Source: Zingiber officinale (taxonomy: Eukaryota > Streptophyta > Magnoliopsida > Zingiberales > Zingiberaceae). Taken from it: a DNA stretch of 64,000 nt. The translations under genes and the position numbers were made by a program. The notes under the pieces are model-generated. The model saw only the letters and a list, made by a program, of their open reading frames with translations, ran no database searches and was not told where the DNA came from. Shown here in pieces: positions 33,115 to 44,323 of the stretch; within the stretch, counting starts at the first letter, position 1; each line of letters opens with the position of its first letter. The DNA is taken from NCBI RefSeq assembly GCF_018446385.1, contig NC_056000.1:78502688-78566687 (forward strand). The letters run 5' to 3'.

Positions 33115-33792
33115 ATGGCGGCAGAAAAAGTTGAGATGCAACAGGCTCAACATGTGCCGGCCGCCTCCGCCCCGATTGGGAATGTGCCAAACTATCACGG
33201 GGAAAAACCAGAAAAATTCACAGGAGTGAATTTCAAGTGGTGGCAGTAGAAGATGTTCTTCTACTTAACTACGCTAGGTCTGGCACGTATCTTGACCGAG
33301 GAAATTCCCAAGGTTGTTAAGGGTGTAGATGAGGTGAACACCCTCCTTCTGCTCGACAAATGGAACGAGTCTGAGTTCCTCTGTCGAAACTACATCCTTA
33401 ACAATCTTGCCGACTCACTCTATCTTGTGTATTGTGAGATAAAAACGGCAAAGGAACTGTGGGAATCTCTGGACAAGAAATATAAATCGGAGGATGCTGG
33501 GGCCAAAAAATTTATTGTTGGTCGTTTCCTGGATTATAAGATGAGTGACTCGAAGTCTGTAATCAGTCAGGTCCAGGAGCTTCAAGTACTCTTACAAGAA
33601 ATTCACTCAGAAGGTATGACTCTGAGCGAAACCTTCCAAGTGGCAGCTATCATCGAAAAGCTACCAACTGGTTGGAAGGACTTTAAGAATTATCTGAAGC
33701 ACAAGTGGAAGGAAATGAACCTGGAGGAACTTGTTGTTCGCCTTCGTATAGAAGAAGACAACAAGAATTCAGAGAGAAAACTGTTCTCTTAG
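33115..33792 (+). pseudogene. Copia gag with two amber codons
   Basis: The frame opens at ATG 33115, shortly after the LTR, and matches the capsid-type domain of plant copia Gag (PNYHGEKPEKFTG near residue 26; [11 protein letters not shown] and [13 protein letters not shown] further on). TAG codons at 33247-33249 and 33790-33792 interrupt an otherwise open frame that continues in the same phase into pol. In each case CAG (Gln) would fit the context, so single C-to-T changes are the likely cause. An ATG at 33253 could restart translation after the first stop. Without readthrough the capsid lacks its N-terminus and is separated from the zinc knuckle. Confidence 0.9.
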
Positions 33793-36700
33793 GCTACTGT
33801 AAAAGCCAATGTTGTTGAGCACGGACAAAGCTCAAAACGGAAGCATCCAAAATCTTCCACGATGCAACCCAAAGGACAAAACATGAAAAAGAAGTTTTTA
33901 GGGAAATGCTACAATTGTGATCGTATGGGTCACAAGGCTTCAGACTGTAAAAGGCCAAAGAAGAAAAAGCCTGAGGCCAACTTGGCAGGAGAACAGGATA
34001 TGGATCTCTGCGCCGTGATCTCTGAGGTGAACCTAATAGGTTCCAATCCTCAGCAATGGTGGATCGATACTGGAGCCACCAGACATGTGTGCTGCAACAA
34101 GGAGCTGCTCCACAACTTCGAAGAAGTCACTGGAGACAAACTATTCATGGGGAACTCAGCAACCTCGAACGTCATGGTCCAAGGAAAAGTGGTGCTGAAA
34201 ATGACCTCGGGCAAGGATCTCACTCTAAACAATGTGCTGTATGTTCCGGAGATTCGAAAGAATCTAGTATCCGGTTCACTGTTGAGCAAGCATGACTTTC
34301 GCATTGTTTTTGAGTCGGATAGAGTTGTATTGTCCAAAACTGGAGTGTTTATAGGAAGAGGCTATGTATCTGATGGGCTGTTTAAGCTCAATGTAATGGC
34401 CATTAGGCCCAAGATAAATAAAAATGAAAGCTCTTCCACTTATATGCTTGAGTCTTCGTATTTGTGGCATGGTAGACTAGGACATGTTAACTACGATATA
34501 TTGCGTAGATTAATAAACATGCAAAGCATACCTACATTCCACCTTGACCCAAAACACAAGTGTGAGATTTGTGTTGAAGCGAAAATGACAAGGTCATCCT
34601 TTCAACATATTGAAAGAAGTAATGAACCACTTGACCTAATCCACACTGATGTGTGCGACCTAAAAGGTACGCCAACACGTGATGGTAATAAATATTTCAT
34701 CACTTTTGTAGATGATAACACAAAATACTGTTATGTGTATCTTCTCAAAAGTAAGGATGAAGCTATAGAGAAATTCGCTCTCTATAAAAATGAGGTTGAA
34801 AACCAGCGTAATAGAAAGATAAAGGTGGTTCGAAGTGACCGAGGCGGTGAATATGTGTCACCGTTTGCTGAGTTGTGTGCTGAACATGGGATCAGACATG
34901 AAACAACAGCTCCATATACTCCTCAGCAAAACGGAGTTGCTGAGCGAAAGAATCGAACGCTTAAGGAGATGATGAATGCTCTTCTCTTAAGCTCTGGATT
35001 GCCAGAGTCCATGTGGGGGGAAGCTGTGTTAACAGCTAATTACCTTTTAAATAAGGTGCCCCGAAAGAAAATAGATAAGAGCCCTTATGAGTTGTGGAAT
35101 GGAAGACAACCGTCCTACAAATATTTACGAATGTGGGGGTGTCTTGCCAAAGTGTTGGTGCATGATCCGAAAAGGATTAAGATAGGACCAAAGACTATTG
35201 ATTGCATATTTATTGGATATGCACAAAACAGCTCTGCGTATAGATTTTGTGTGTTTGAGTCACACATACCGGAGATACACAAGAACTCAATAATCGAATC
35301 AAGAAATGCCTCATTCTTTGAGCATGTATTTCCTTTTAAGACCCGAGAGGATGCTAGCTCCTCAAAACGGGCATATGAAACACAAGACAAAGAAAAAGAT
35401 GCTGAACCAGTGGAGGTTGAGCTTAGACGGAGTAAACGAGCTCGAGTAGAAAAATCCTATGGATCGGATTTTATCACTTTCATGCTGGAAAGTGAGCCCC
35501 GGAGTTACTCAGAAGCAGTAAGCTCGTCTGATGGACCTCACTGGAGAGAGACAATTGCATCTGAGATAGAATCTATCTTGCAAAATCACACTTGGGAACT
35601 CGTGGAGCTTCCTCCGGGAAGTAAACCATTAGGTTGCAAGTGGATCTTCAAGAAGAAAATGAAATCAGATGGCACAATCGATAAATACAAGGCCAGATTA
35701 GTAATCAAAGGATACCGACAACGAGAAGGCCTTGATTACTTCGATACATATTCTCCGGTATCGAGAATAACTTCCATTAGAGTATTGTTAGCTATCGCCG
35801 CTCTATGGAATCTCGAAATACATCAAATGGATGTAAAGACAGCCTTTCTAAACGGGAATTTAGAAGAGGAAATCTATATGGACCAACCTGAAGGATTTTC
35901 TGTACCAGGACAGAAAAACAAGGTCTGTAGATTAGTGAAGTCATTATATGGCTTGAAACAAGCACCAAAGCAGTGGCATGAAAAATTTGATAATGCCATG
36001 AATGAATGTGGATTCAAGATCAATGAATGTGATAAATGTGTCTACATGAGAGTCACAGAGAATGCCTATGTCATCTTGTGCCTCTATGTAGATGACATAC
36101 TTATCATTGGGAGTAATGATAAGATAATCAAATTCACTAAAGACATGTTGAACTCAAGATTTGACATGAAAGACATGGGCCTAGCTGATGTGATTCTAGG
36201 AATCAAAATTCTTAGAACGACAGAAGGACTTGTTCTTAATCAGTCCCATTACGTGGACAAGATTCTTGAGAAATTCACCAAGGGTGATACTGCGTTAACA
36301 CGAACGCCAATAGATACGAGTCAACATCTATCGAAAAATCGAGGTGAAAGTATCTCGCAGATAGAATACTCTCGAGTGATTGGAAGTCTGATGTACTTGA
36401 TGAGTTGTACACGACCAGACTTAGCCTACGCAATAAGCAGACTGAGCAGATACACGAGTAATCCCAGTATTGAGCACTGGAAAGGGATAACAAGAGTACT
36501 GAGGTACTTAAGGTACACTCGTGAATATGGACTGCATTATACAAGATATCCTGCTGTGATCGAAGGATACAGCGATGCAAGTTGGATATCTGATATACAA
36601 GACTCTAAGTCTACGAGTGGATATGTCTTCATTCTAGCTGGTGCAGCCATTCTTCTAAGCAAACCGTAATAACCAGATCCACGATGGAATCTGAGTTTGT

Positions 36701-37076
36701 AGCTCTTGACAAATGTGGTGAAGAGGCTGAATGGCTACGACAATTCTTAGAAGATATTCCACGTTGGCTAAAACCTGTGCCGGCGATTTGCATACATTGC
36801 GATAGTCAATCAACAATTGGTCGGGCACAGAGCCATCTGTATAATGGTAAGTCTAGATATATACGTCGTAGACATAATACCATTAGACAACTACTCTCAA
36901 CTGGAGTTATCACTGTTGACTATGTGAAGTCAAAAGATAACCTAGCGGATCCGCTAACCAAGGGGTTAACTCGAGAGTTAGTTGCAAGCTCATCACAGGG
37001 AATGAGCTTGATGTCGTTGTCAGCGATCAGTGCAGAGGACACCCAACCTATGCTGACTGGAGATCCCAAGAACTAG
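33793..37076 (+). pseudogene. Copia pol polyprotein, frameshifted in RNase H
   Basis: The long open part (first ATG 33862, stop 36669) holds, in order: zinc knuckle [14 protein letters not shown], protease active site [14 protein letters not shown]-pre-integrase [12 protein letters not shown] with its Cys pair, the integrase core ([20 protein letters not shown] and [13 protein letters not shown]), reverse transcriptase with an intact [10 protein letters not shown], and the start of RNase H (YSDASWISD). A small deletion near 36650 shifts the frame. The remaining RNase H (ESEFVALDKCGEEAEWL, then DNLADPLTKGL) continues to 37076. All other catalytic motifs look undamaged, so decay is minimal. Enzymes of this type copy the element RNA and insert the cDNA. 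Confidence 0.93.
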
Positions 37077-37517
37077 GTTCAAAGGGACAACTAATCTGTA
37101 CTGACTAGACACACTGTAGGGGAAGCCCCATGAAACAGTGACGAGACCAGGATAAGCCGATGGGCTTTTAATGATCAAAAAAGAGTAGATGGTAACTCTT
37201 AAGGGATCACCTATGTGAGAAAGAAGTGGGGCCACTTCAAAGAGAATTGGAGGCACAATTCTGAGAGCTTCTCACAGAACCAGGCGTGTTTATGGCCAAG
37301 AACGAACACACTCATGAGACCTGAGCTATATCAGGGAGAGTCTTGGGTAAGAGCTGTCCATGCTTACACCACCGGCCGAACAGTTCAAAGACATCGTGTC
37401 TACTAATCAGCCAGTGAGCAAACAGAGTTTACAAGGGAAGGTTCAAAGGGTAACCCCTACCTATCCTATACTCGACTCAACTGTCGAAAACTATCACAAA
37501 TCCTTGTTTTCATTCAT

Positions 37518-37525
37518 GTGGGGGA
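37518..37525 (+). promoter_or_regulatory. Polypurine tract of young copia
   Basis: GTGGGGGA lies 1 nt upstream of the 3' LTR start at 37527, in the expected position. Confidence 0.8.
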
Positions 37526-37526
37526 T

Positions 37527-38545
37527 TGTTGGAAAAAATTGAATGAAAACGCGACGTGTGGGTTGTAGTCCCACAAAGAAAGTGAAGCCTTCCAGCCGGC
37601 TGATTCGGAACAAAGGGGATGAAAATCCAGGGCCCGGATGACATCAACCCAAGGGGTATTTTTGTGAACCCTATTAATTGTTACATCAGTCAGACAACTT
37701 GTTGGCCAACATACAAGATAAGGAAGGTTGCCAGCTTACTTACACGCTACGTGACACGCTTGCTTGTGCCACATGGCACGCAAAGCCACATGGCACGCAA
37801 AGCCACATGGCAAGCAAGCTTGCAAGCCAAGTGGCTTGCATGCAAGCCACGTTGTGGCTTGCTGGCACATTGCAGCCACCAGCAAGCCACGTTGTGGCTT
37901 GCTGGCAAGCATGCAAGCCACAACGTGGCTTGCTGTGCTTGCAAGTCTTGCAAGACTTGCACAGGCAAGGTCTATAAAGAGACCTTAAGTGGAATGAAGA
38001 GAGTAGAGCACAAGTGAAGAGAGTAGAGCAGCTTAAATAGCTCAGTAAGAGAAGTTAAAATGCATTTTGTGTGCTCTTTCATTCCTTCTGAAATCCCCAT
38101 GTTTCTTTCCCTTCTGTTGTGCACTTCTTTTGCTCAACAGAAATAGTGATAGTTTTTGGATCTAGTTCAGATCGTCACGACAACCAGTGCTCGGTTGTAC
38201 TCGTGATCCTGCCGTTTTATCCTGGGAAACAGACGTCCACTTAATCCTCTGAGCACCGCGAAGGGGCCGAATCTGTTTTAAGGAGACAGCGCTCTGCTGG
38301 ACTCGGCATCCACTCTGAGTTCGTGTTGCAGCTCTCGACATCCTGTCAGCAACTCTTAGTACAACGTGGCGCTGCTCGACAACTCACGGTGTCCACGACT
38401 CATCTACTCGGCGCGTGGCTCGGCTCGCTAGAGTCGACAGTTTGAGATTATCTGCTCAAACCTACTTGATTGTAAGTTCTTGTGACTTTGGTACGCACTC
38501 AGAAGAGTGGAAAAATCACACTGATTGTAACGGGTTTGCCCAACA
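37527..38545 (+). repeat. 3' LTR of young copia
   Basis: 1019 bp. It matches 32115-33087 except for scattered, mostly transition, differences and extra GCAAGCCACATGGC-type units around 37785-37880, which account for its greater length. Confidence 0.95.
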
Positions 38546-38550
38546 CAATC

Positions 38551-39518
38551 GACCCTCCTCGGCGCTCCCACCACCTTGACACCACTTTATATCACCGTCG
38601 CACCATTCAAGTGTGAAAAGGAATGAGATGATTGATCTAATTTCATACTTAGTTAGATGATAGCCTTAATTCATTTTTAAGGTAGTTGTATTAAATTCAA
38701 TGAATTAATCTTAAATTTCATGAGGATGGTGAAAGATTATCTTATTTTATTTATTTTTTAATCATTTTTTCTCATGAGGATAGAAAAGTGTTTAAGAATA
38801 AAATAGATGAGCTTCTATAAATGATTGATCATATTGATATTCTCTTATCACTTTTTAGTATTACTATACATTTTGTATTAAAAAACAGATACTATTTAGT
38901 ATTTATCATGTCTTTTCAATTGTTATATATTGAAAAAAAATATAAGACAACTTAGGATTGATTGATGAAAAAAAATATTATCTGATGACGATATTTAGTT
39001 ATTGTAACTCATATCTTTAACTAGTTTATTTTTTTCTTAATTTGTATCATATTACAGGTGAAATTATTTTGATTGGTAATATTTACTTATTTGAACTGAG
39101 ATTATGTACTATAGCCCGTTCTAAAAGTGAACTCTTGATGGAGAACGATAAAATTAGATTTTTTTTTGTGGAAAAAAAATAAAATGGTTTGAAATCTCTT
39201 TCAGATAAATAGTGAAAAGTAAAAGGGGAGGTATTATGAAAAAGAGAATAGAAAGACCTACGTGATTTGGTCGTTTGATAATATGTAAAATTAAGTACGT
39301 TGTCAGTTAAAAGCTGAAAAATTTCGTACAAAATATTCCCGTTGTTTTGAGAATTTTGGTTTATTTAAATATCCCCTTGATAAAATGAGTAGAAATGCCG
39401 GTTGACTTGAAAAACAAGACTTTACTGCTTCCGACTGACGAGTCACGACTCAGTTCGCGACGGGAACATACGGCCGACTCGCGAGCCATCGCGCCGCCGC
39501 TTCCTTCCACGTGAAGCC
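38551..39518. other. Intergenic, upstream of Yip1-family gene
   Basis: AT-rich to about 39420, then GC-rich 5' leader. No convincing TATA box. The 5' UTR of the next gene probably starts within the last 100 bp. Confidence 0.4.
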
Positions 39519-40292
39519 ATGGCCAAGGAGTTCCCCGTCCCGCAGGTGGTGTTCCCCTCCTCCGACGGAAATCTTAACGTCCGCCCTCGGATCCACCAGT
39601 CCAGTCCGGCCTTCAAACCGCCGCGCCCCGACATCCCTGCCCCCTCCAACCCTAACATCCCCTTCGTGTCCTTCGACGTCGGCGCCGCCCAGGCCTCGTC
39701 CTCCTTCTCTGCCTCAGTCTTCGCGGCATCTGCTTCTGGCGGCGGATCCATCTCCTCCTCCGGCTCTTTCGAAGACGAGCCGCCGCTCCTCGAGGAGCTC
39801 GGCATCAACACCCGCCAAATCTGGCGCAAGACCGTTTCGATCCTGAACCCTATCCGTTTGAAGCCCGATCTCCACGAGGATGCTGATCTCGCCGGCCCGT
39901 TCATCTTCCTCATGGCGTTCGGCCTGTTCCAGCTTCTCGCGGGGAAATTCCACTTTGGGATCATCTTGGGGTGGGTAACCGTCGCAGCGGCCTTCCTCTA
40001 CGTGGTCTTCAATATGCTCGAGGGGAGGAATGGGAACTTGGATCTCTACCGATGTTTGAGCTTGGTTGGATACGGCATGCTGCCGATGGTGATCCTCTCG
40101 GCCACGTCTCTCTTTGTGACCCATGATGGCCCTGCGATCTTCGCGATTGCAGCGGTGTTTGTGCTGTGGTCAACGAGGGTTTGTACGGGGCTTCTTGTGG
40201 AGCTGGCGTCAGGAGGGGATGGGCACAGGAGTCTCATAGCCTACGCTTGCTGGCTGGTATACATGCTTTTCTCTCTGCTCATTGTGTTCTGA
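39519..40292 (+). CDS. Yip1-family Golgi/ER membrane protein (YIPF5-like)
   Basis: 257 residues in a single exon, the usual size for plant YIPF5-type proteins. A Ser/Pro-rich cytosolic N-terminus (1-85) contains the conserved start MAKEFPVPQVVFPS. The family signature PPLLEELGI (88-96) and SILNPIR (107-113) follow. Five hydrophobic segments at about 125-142, 145-166, 179-201, 205-224 and 236-257 include FQLLAGK, GRNGNLDL and GYGMLP, all typical of the Yip1 domain. Members bind Rab GTPases and act in ER-to-Golgi membrane traffic. The ATG at 39519 lies at the end of a GC-rich leader and fits homologues as I remember them. No defect is seen. The neighbours are transposons. The precise orthologue group is inferred. 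Confidence 0.93.
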   Translation: MAKEFPVPQVVFPSSDGNLNVRPRIHQSSPAFKPPRPDIPAPSNPNIPFVSFDVGAAQASSSFSASVFAASASGGGSISSSGSFEDEPPLLEELGINTRQIWRKTVSILNPIRLKPDLHEDADLAGPFIFLMAFGLFQLLAGKFHFGIILGWVTVAAAFLYVVFNMLEGRNGNLDLYRCLSLVGYGMLPMVILSATSLFVTHDGPAIFAIAAVFVLWSTRVCTGLLVELASGGDGHRSLIAYACWLVYMLFSLLIVF

Positions 40293-40301
40293 TTGTTGGT
40301 G

Positions 40302-40310
40302 AACGGTAAG
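40302..40310 (+). promoter_or_regulatory. Probable 3' UTR intron donor
   Basis: AACG|GTAAGA, a strong 5' splice site, lies 13 nt after the stop codon of the Yip1-family gene. If used, the transcript has an intron in its 3' UTR, and the acceptor could lie before or even beyond the gypsy insertion at 41786-50291. Confidence 0.4.
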
Positions 40311-41785
40311 AATTCACAAACTCATTGTTCTTGCTGTCTCATCTTATTTTTCTATTCTCGTTGTTTATTTATATGTTAGTTTCTAATTGGATTCTAAGAA
40401 CTTTTAACATTGCTTGTTATGGTTAATTAATTTGATATGATGATTATGAATTTGTATCGTAACTGATGGGTCTGGAACTGGAATGCTAGCACATTATTTA
40501 CATCTCTAATGCTAGGAGGAGGAATACCTTACTGTCGATATCAAAATGGTCCCCTTTTTTTTCATAATAGGCAGTTTTTATTGCTTAGTCATGATGGAAT
40601 GAGAATGAACATTCTGATTGGTTCTTCAGATTGTTCATTTATGACATGAATAGAAGTAAATGAATCAGATACTGTCTCATCTCAAATCATATAATTGGTT
40701 CTCTAACTTGGACCATATTAGCTCATTTCACTTGTCCATCTATGGTGTACTAGATGCAAGTTCATAATACTTTGTTACTTGCTGAAAAGCATATTGATCA
40801 ATAGTGCTCATGATTGGTACTGAGTATTAGGCCTGCAAGAATGAGGGATGTGTAACTAAAGCATTTGGTGTTGTAGTAGGGGTGTTAAAGAGCCAGACAC
40901 TACACAGACCCATTCAGCCTGATTTTTTTCCATCCCATGCTCAACACCAGCTTCAAACAGGTTGTGCTTGTGCTGAGCACAGCTCAAAAAGCTAGTTTGC
41001 CTTGCCCGGACGGGCATGTGAGCACCATGCTTGTGTCAGCCTTGGTTTACGGGCCCGATAATTTAAATTAAAAAATATGAAAAATAACTATAAAATTTTA
41101 TTAACTAAAAGCTTGATATTAAAATTGATATTTTTATTTTTAAAGATAATTAAATATAAAAGATGGATGAATTTCTGTTTCACTTTTATGTCATGTTTTT
41201 CTGTGGTAGGGATGGTTTTTCTTTATTGGAGATGGAGGAATTTCTTGTATACTTCTTTGTGCAACAAACATTAATTGGATACTATAAGACAATCACCCTG
41301 ATCTCATCATGATTTTCTTAGTTTGGTAAAAATTCCATTCTATTTTCTCATAATGTATCTTTGGAAAAATGCATATGGAATTTCAGTTGTAAAGAGAGGT
41401 TAGGCTGTTGCATTGCGGGGAGAAATGCCTTTCATCTTTCTTATTATCTCCTACTTTGAAATTGTATCTACCAAAATGTTGGCTCAACTATTGGGATGAA
41501 CATCAAGAATGCATTAAATATTGTAGTGGCATAAAGTTGTTGCCTTGAAGTAGTCTGGCTAGCAGTTTGTATGCGTCTCATGGGTTGTTGGACTATTTCT
41601 CTACACTTTTCATCTGTTTGTTAAATCAATTACATTTGAAGACATGGGAAGTAGAAGGAGAAAAGAGAAATTCAAAATCTAAATCAGTTCACTAGTAATG
41701 CTATGATCGTACACACAGCAAATTGTGTGACAAAATACTTACACCATCTATATATACTTGGGACATAAATTGTACTATTATTGTT
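40311..41785. other. No gene recognised
   Basis: AT-rich. A TAGGGGTGTTAAAGAGCC stretch at 40877 followed by GGCCCG-rich text to about 41060 resembles one end of the MITE type at 15771, but no second end was found. Confidence 0.35.
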
Positions 41786-42600
41786 TGATCCTGTCCTAAA
41801 ATTGGGAAGATAGCATGGATCTAGTTGCTTTGATTGAATGTAGACCTCGTTCCGCTCTACAACACAAGGAAAGTTAGTGCCGAGCCAGGGAAGGGGTCCC
41901 GGCGTTTGCCCTCCGACGCTTAAGTCAGTAATAGGAAAGAGAAAAAAAATGGAGCAACAGTAAGCACAGGTGTGAATAGTGAATAATGCGTACCTCCGCC
42001 GGTGTATGGACCCCCCTTTATATAGCGCTCCCGCGGGTGATGTGCACACTCCTTGGGACGTGGACACGTTCTCCAATTGGTCTTATGAAAGGACCTGTCA
42101 GGAAAGTGTCCCTGACACCATACCTTAACAGGGCATGCATATCCCTGACAAGACAGTAGAAGCTTCCGTCATATGATCCGCCTGTTGACCATGCCTTGTG
42201 TCAGCGGCACTATCTCCTAGAAGGATATTAAGAGATACGTCCATGATCCCTCTATTCGGTCGAGCGGGATAACCGCTCGGTTGGGAACTCATCTGCTCGG
42301 TCGGACTCGACTGCTCTTCCCTGTGGTGACTCGACTCGATAGCTTGTTTTTGCCCGACCGGACTAACGCTCCTGTCGTCCTAATGCTCCTCTGCTCCGTG
42401 ATGAGCGCCTGATGATCTTGGCTATACGGGCATTTTGCTTAGACCAACCCTTTGCCGGTTAGGCGGTTCATGCCCGACCGGCCACTGCAGGAGAGCTCCG
42501 CTCGCCCCCCTTCGGTGAGCCCGTTGGTTCTTTGACGTTGACCTCCTTGACTTTGACCTCCACGTCGGCTGCTAACTTCGTCCTTTGACCTTCACTTAGT
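41786..42600 (-). repeat. 3' LTR of Tat-type element, truncated
   Basis: It aligns with 49448-50291 from about 41786 (TGATCCTGTCC) through GCCGAGCCAGGGAAGGGGTCC and CTCGGTCGGACTCG to CTTTGACCTTCACTTAG near 42597, where similarity stops about 30 bp short of the expected LTR start. Copia gag sequence follows. Confidence 0.8.
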
Positions 42601-42637
42601 TCTTAGAAGGACTAACCGCCGACTAAAGCACTGAGAC

Positions 42638-43480
42638 GATGACCGGACCGAGTATCTGCTCTCCGAAGTTCGAGGGAGAATTTGCGTTATGGTAAAAACA
42701 CATGGAGGTATTTTTTAAAACTGATTTTGAAATTTTTTTGATAATTAAATATGATTTTGTAGCTCCCAAAGACCAATAAGGAAATGAAAAAGAAGAATAC
42801 CAATAGAGCAAAAAGAAGCAAGCAGATTTTGTAATGAACAGACGAGCCGAGTTCCACCTACTCAGCGTACTTCCATCCCAGGAAGTAAATCGGATTGAAA
42901 ATTACGAATCAACAAAGGAACTTTGGGAGAAGTTCTTAGAACTACACGAAGGAACTTTCGAAGCAAAGCTCGCGAGACGAAATCGGCTCTGGAACCAACT
43001 AACGAACCTCCGGAGGGAAGAAAGCGAAACAGTCGCACATCTGCACTCGAGGATCAAAGAACTCATCATCGGACTCACGAATCTCGAAAAAAAGGTAACT
43101 AACCAAGATTTATTAAGGTACACTTTAAATGCATTTCCTAGGACATCTGAGTGGACCTCTATAGTCGACTCATTTTATATATCTAAAGACCTAGAAGTTA
43201 CTTCATTAGAAATTTTTTTTTCCACCTTTAAACTTCATGAATCTTGATGTGCAGAGATGAAAAAGGAGCCTAGTCAGAACATTGTTTTGAAGACAAGAAC
43301 GGACAATCTAGACTCAGAAGCGTCAATCGACGAAGATGAAGCGGTGCTATTAGTAAGAAAATTTAATAAATTTATTAAATCTAATAAAATTAATTCACAG
43401 ACGAGAAAGCATTATCAGAACAAAAAGTAGGCCCGATATTACAACTGCAATGAAGAAAGACACAAATTTTCTAAGTATTA
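42638..43480 (+). pseudogene. SIRE-like copia gag fragment, opposite orientation
   Basis: From ATG 42638 the plus strand encodes the N-terminal part of a UBN2-type copia Gag (MTGPSICSPKFEGEF). Stops occur near 42693 and further on, then the long open part runs 42834-43247 (AEFHLLSVLPSQEVNRI; LWEKFLELHEGTFEAKLARR; HSRIKELIIGLTNLEKKV). A decayed zinc knuckle, YYNCNEERHKFSKY, lies near 43440. It ends at the tandem repeat starting at 43465. No copia LTR or pol accompanies it, so this is a fragment placed inside the gypsy element by insertion and deletion or by recombination. Confidence 0.8.
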
Positions 43481-44140
43481 ATGAATGAACGCCCGTCCGA
43501 CGTTTCTTCTTTCTGTCAGATTTTGCTAGTGTTAATGAATGCATCGCCGTTCGGCTTAAGTGGGGCTGTGTACCACTTAGCGTTTGGCGAAAATTTTCTA
43601 AGTATTAATGAATGAATGTTCGTCCGACGCTTTTTCTTTCTGTCAGATTTTGCAAGTGTTAATGAATGCATCGTTGTTCGGCTCAAGTGGGGTTGTGTAC
43701 CACTTAGCGTTTGGCGAGAATTTTCTATGTATAATTCCTTGCCATCCCGATCGTCGATGTAACTGGTTGCTGAGATGTTCGAGCGATCACTTCAACATGG
43801 CCGAATGACCATATTTTAGTGAAAAACTGCTGCTTCTAGCCGCAACTTTTGACTTCTTATCAGCTTATTCTCGGCTTGTATAGCCGTCATCGACTTTATT
43901 TGTCGTAGGCTCGGGTTTATAGCCGTCGATTGACTTTATTCGTTGCAGGCTCGGGTCTATAGCCCTTGCTCGACTGTTGTTGGTGTAGACTCGGGTTTAT
44001 AGCCGCCGCTCAACTGTTGACGTAGACAAGGGTTTATCGTCGTCGCTTGACTGTTGAAGGCGTAGATAAGGGTTTATAGTCGCCGATCGACTGTTGACGT
44101 AGACAAGGGTTTATAGTTGCCGCTCGACTTTTAACTTGTC
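43465..44140 (-). repeat. Tandem repeats in Tat 3' region
   Basis: Two copies of a 126-bp unit (43465 and 43591; AAATTTTCTAAGTATTAATG...GTTTGGCGA) and the start of a third near 43720. At about 43870-44130, about six degenerate 40-45 bp units are typified by GACTGTTGACGTAGACAAGGGTTTATAG. The first unit begins within the end of the copia gag fragment, which makes the junction hard to place. Confidence 0.75.
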
Positions 44141-44323
44141 TAATCGGCGTAAGAGTCTTGGACACTTGTGAATTTTATTCAAGGCTCACCTGCATTTACA
44201 GGACATACGTTGATATAATTTTATCTGAATTTAACCACGCACCTCTCACCCGGCTTTATAGGGCTAGAGATGGTTGGCGCTCTAAGGCCGCTCGAGCCTT
44301 CTTCCGTCTTCGTCCAGTAGGTA

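Larger units (their letters stand above)
32115..38545 (+). mobile_element. Full-length young Ty1/copia retrotransposon
   Basis: It is flanked by an exact CAATC duplication (32110-32114 and 38546-38550), with LTRs 32115-33087 and 37527-38545, gag-pol in the order gag, protease, integrase, reverse transcriptase, RNase H, and a purine tract before the 3' LTR. By eye the LTRs differ at about a dozen single positions outside a length-variable repeat, so insertion is recent. The coding region has two in-frame TAG codons in gag and a frameshift near 36650, so this copy is probably immobile without help. No standard TGG primer-binding site follows the 5' LTR. Confidence 0.95.

Noticed and set aside
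39443-39964. 173-codon minus-strand frame
   Set aside because: Shadow of the GC-rich N-terminal part of the Yip1-family gene.
40877-41060. Possible third MITE starting TAGGGGTGTT
   Set aside because: Only one end is visible and no target duplication was found.
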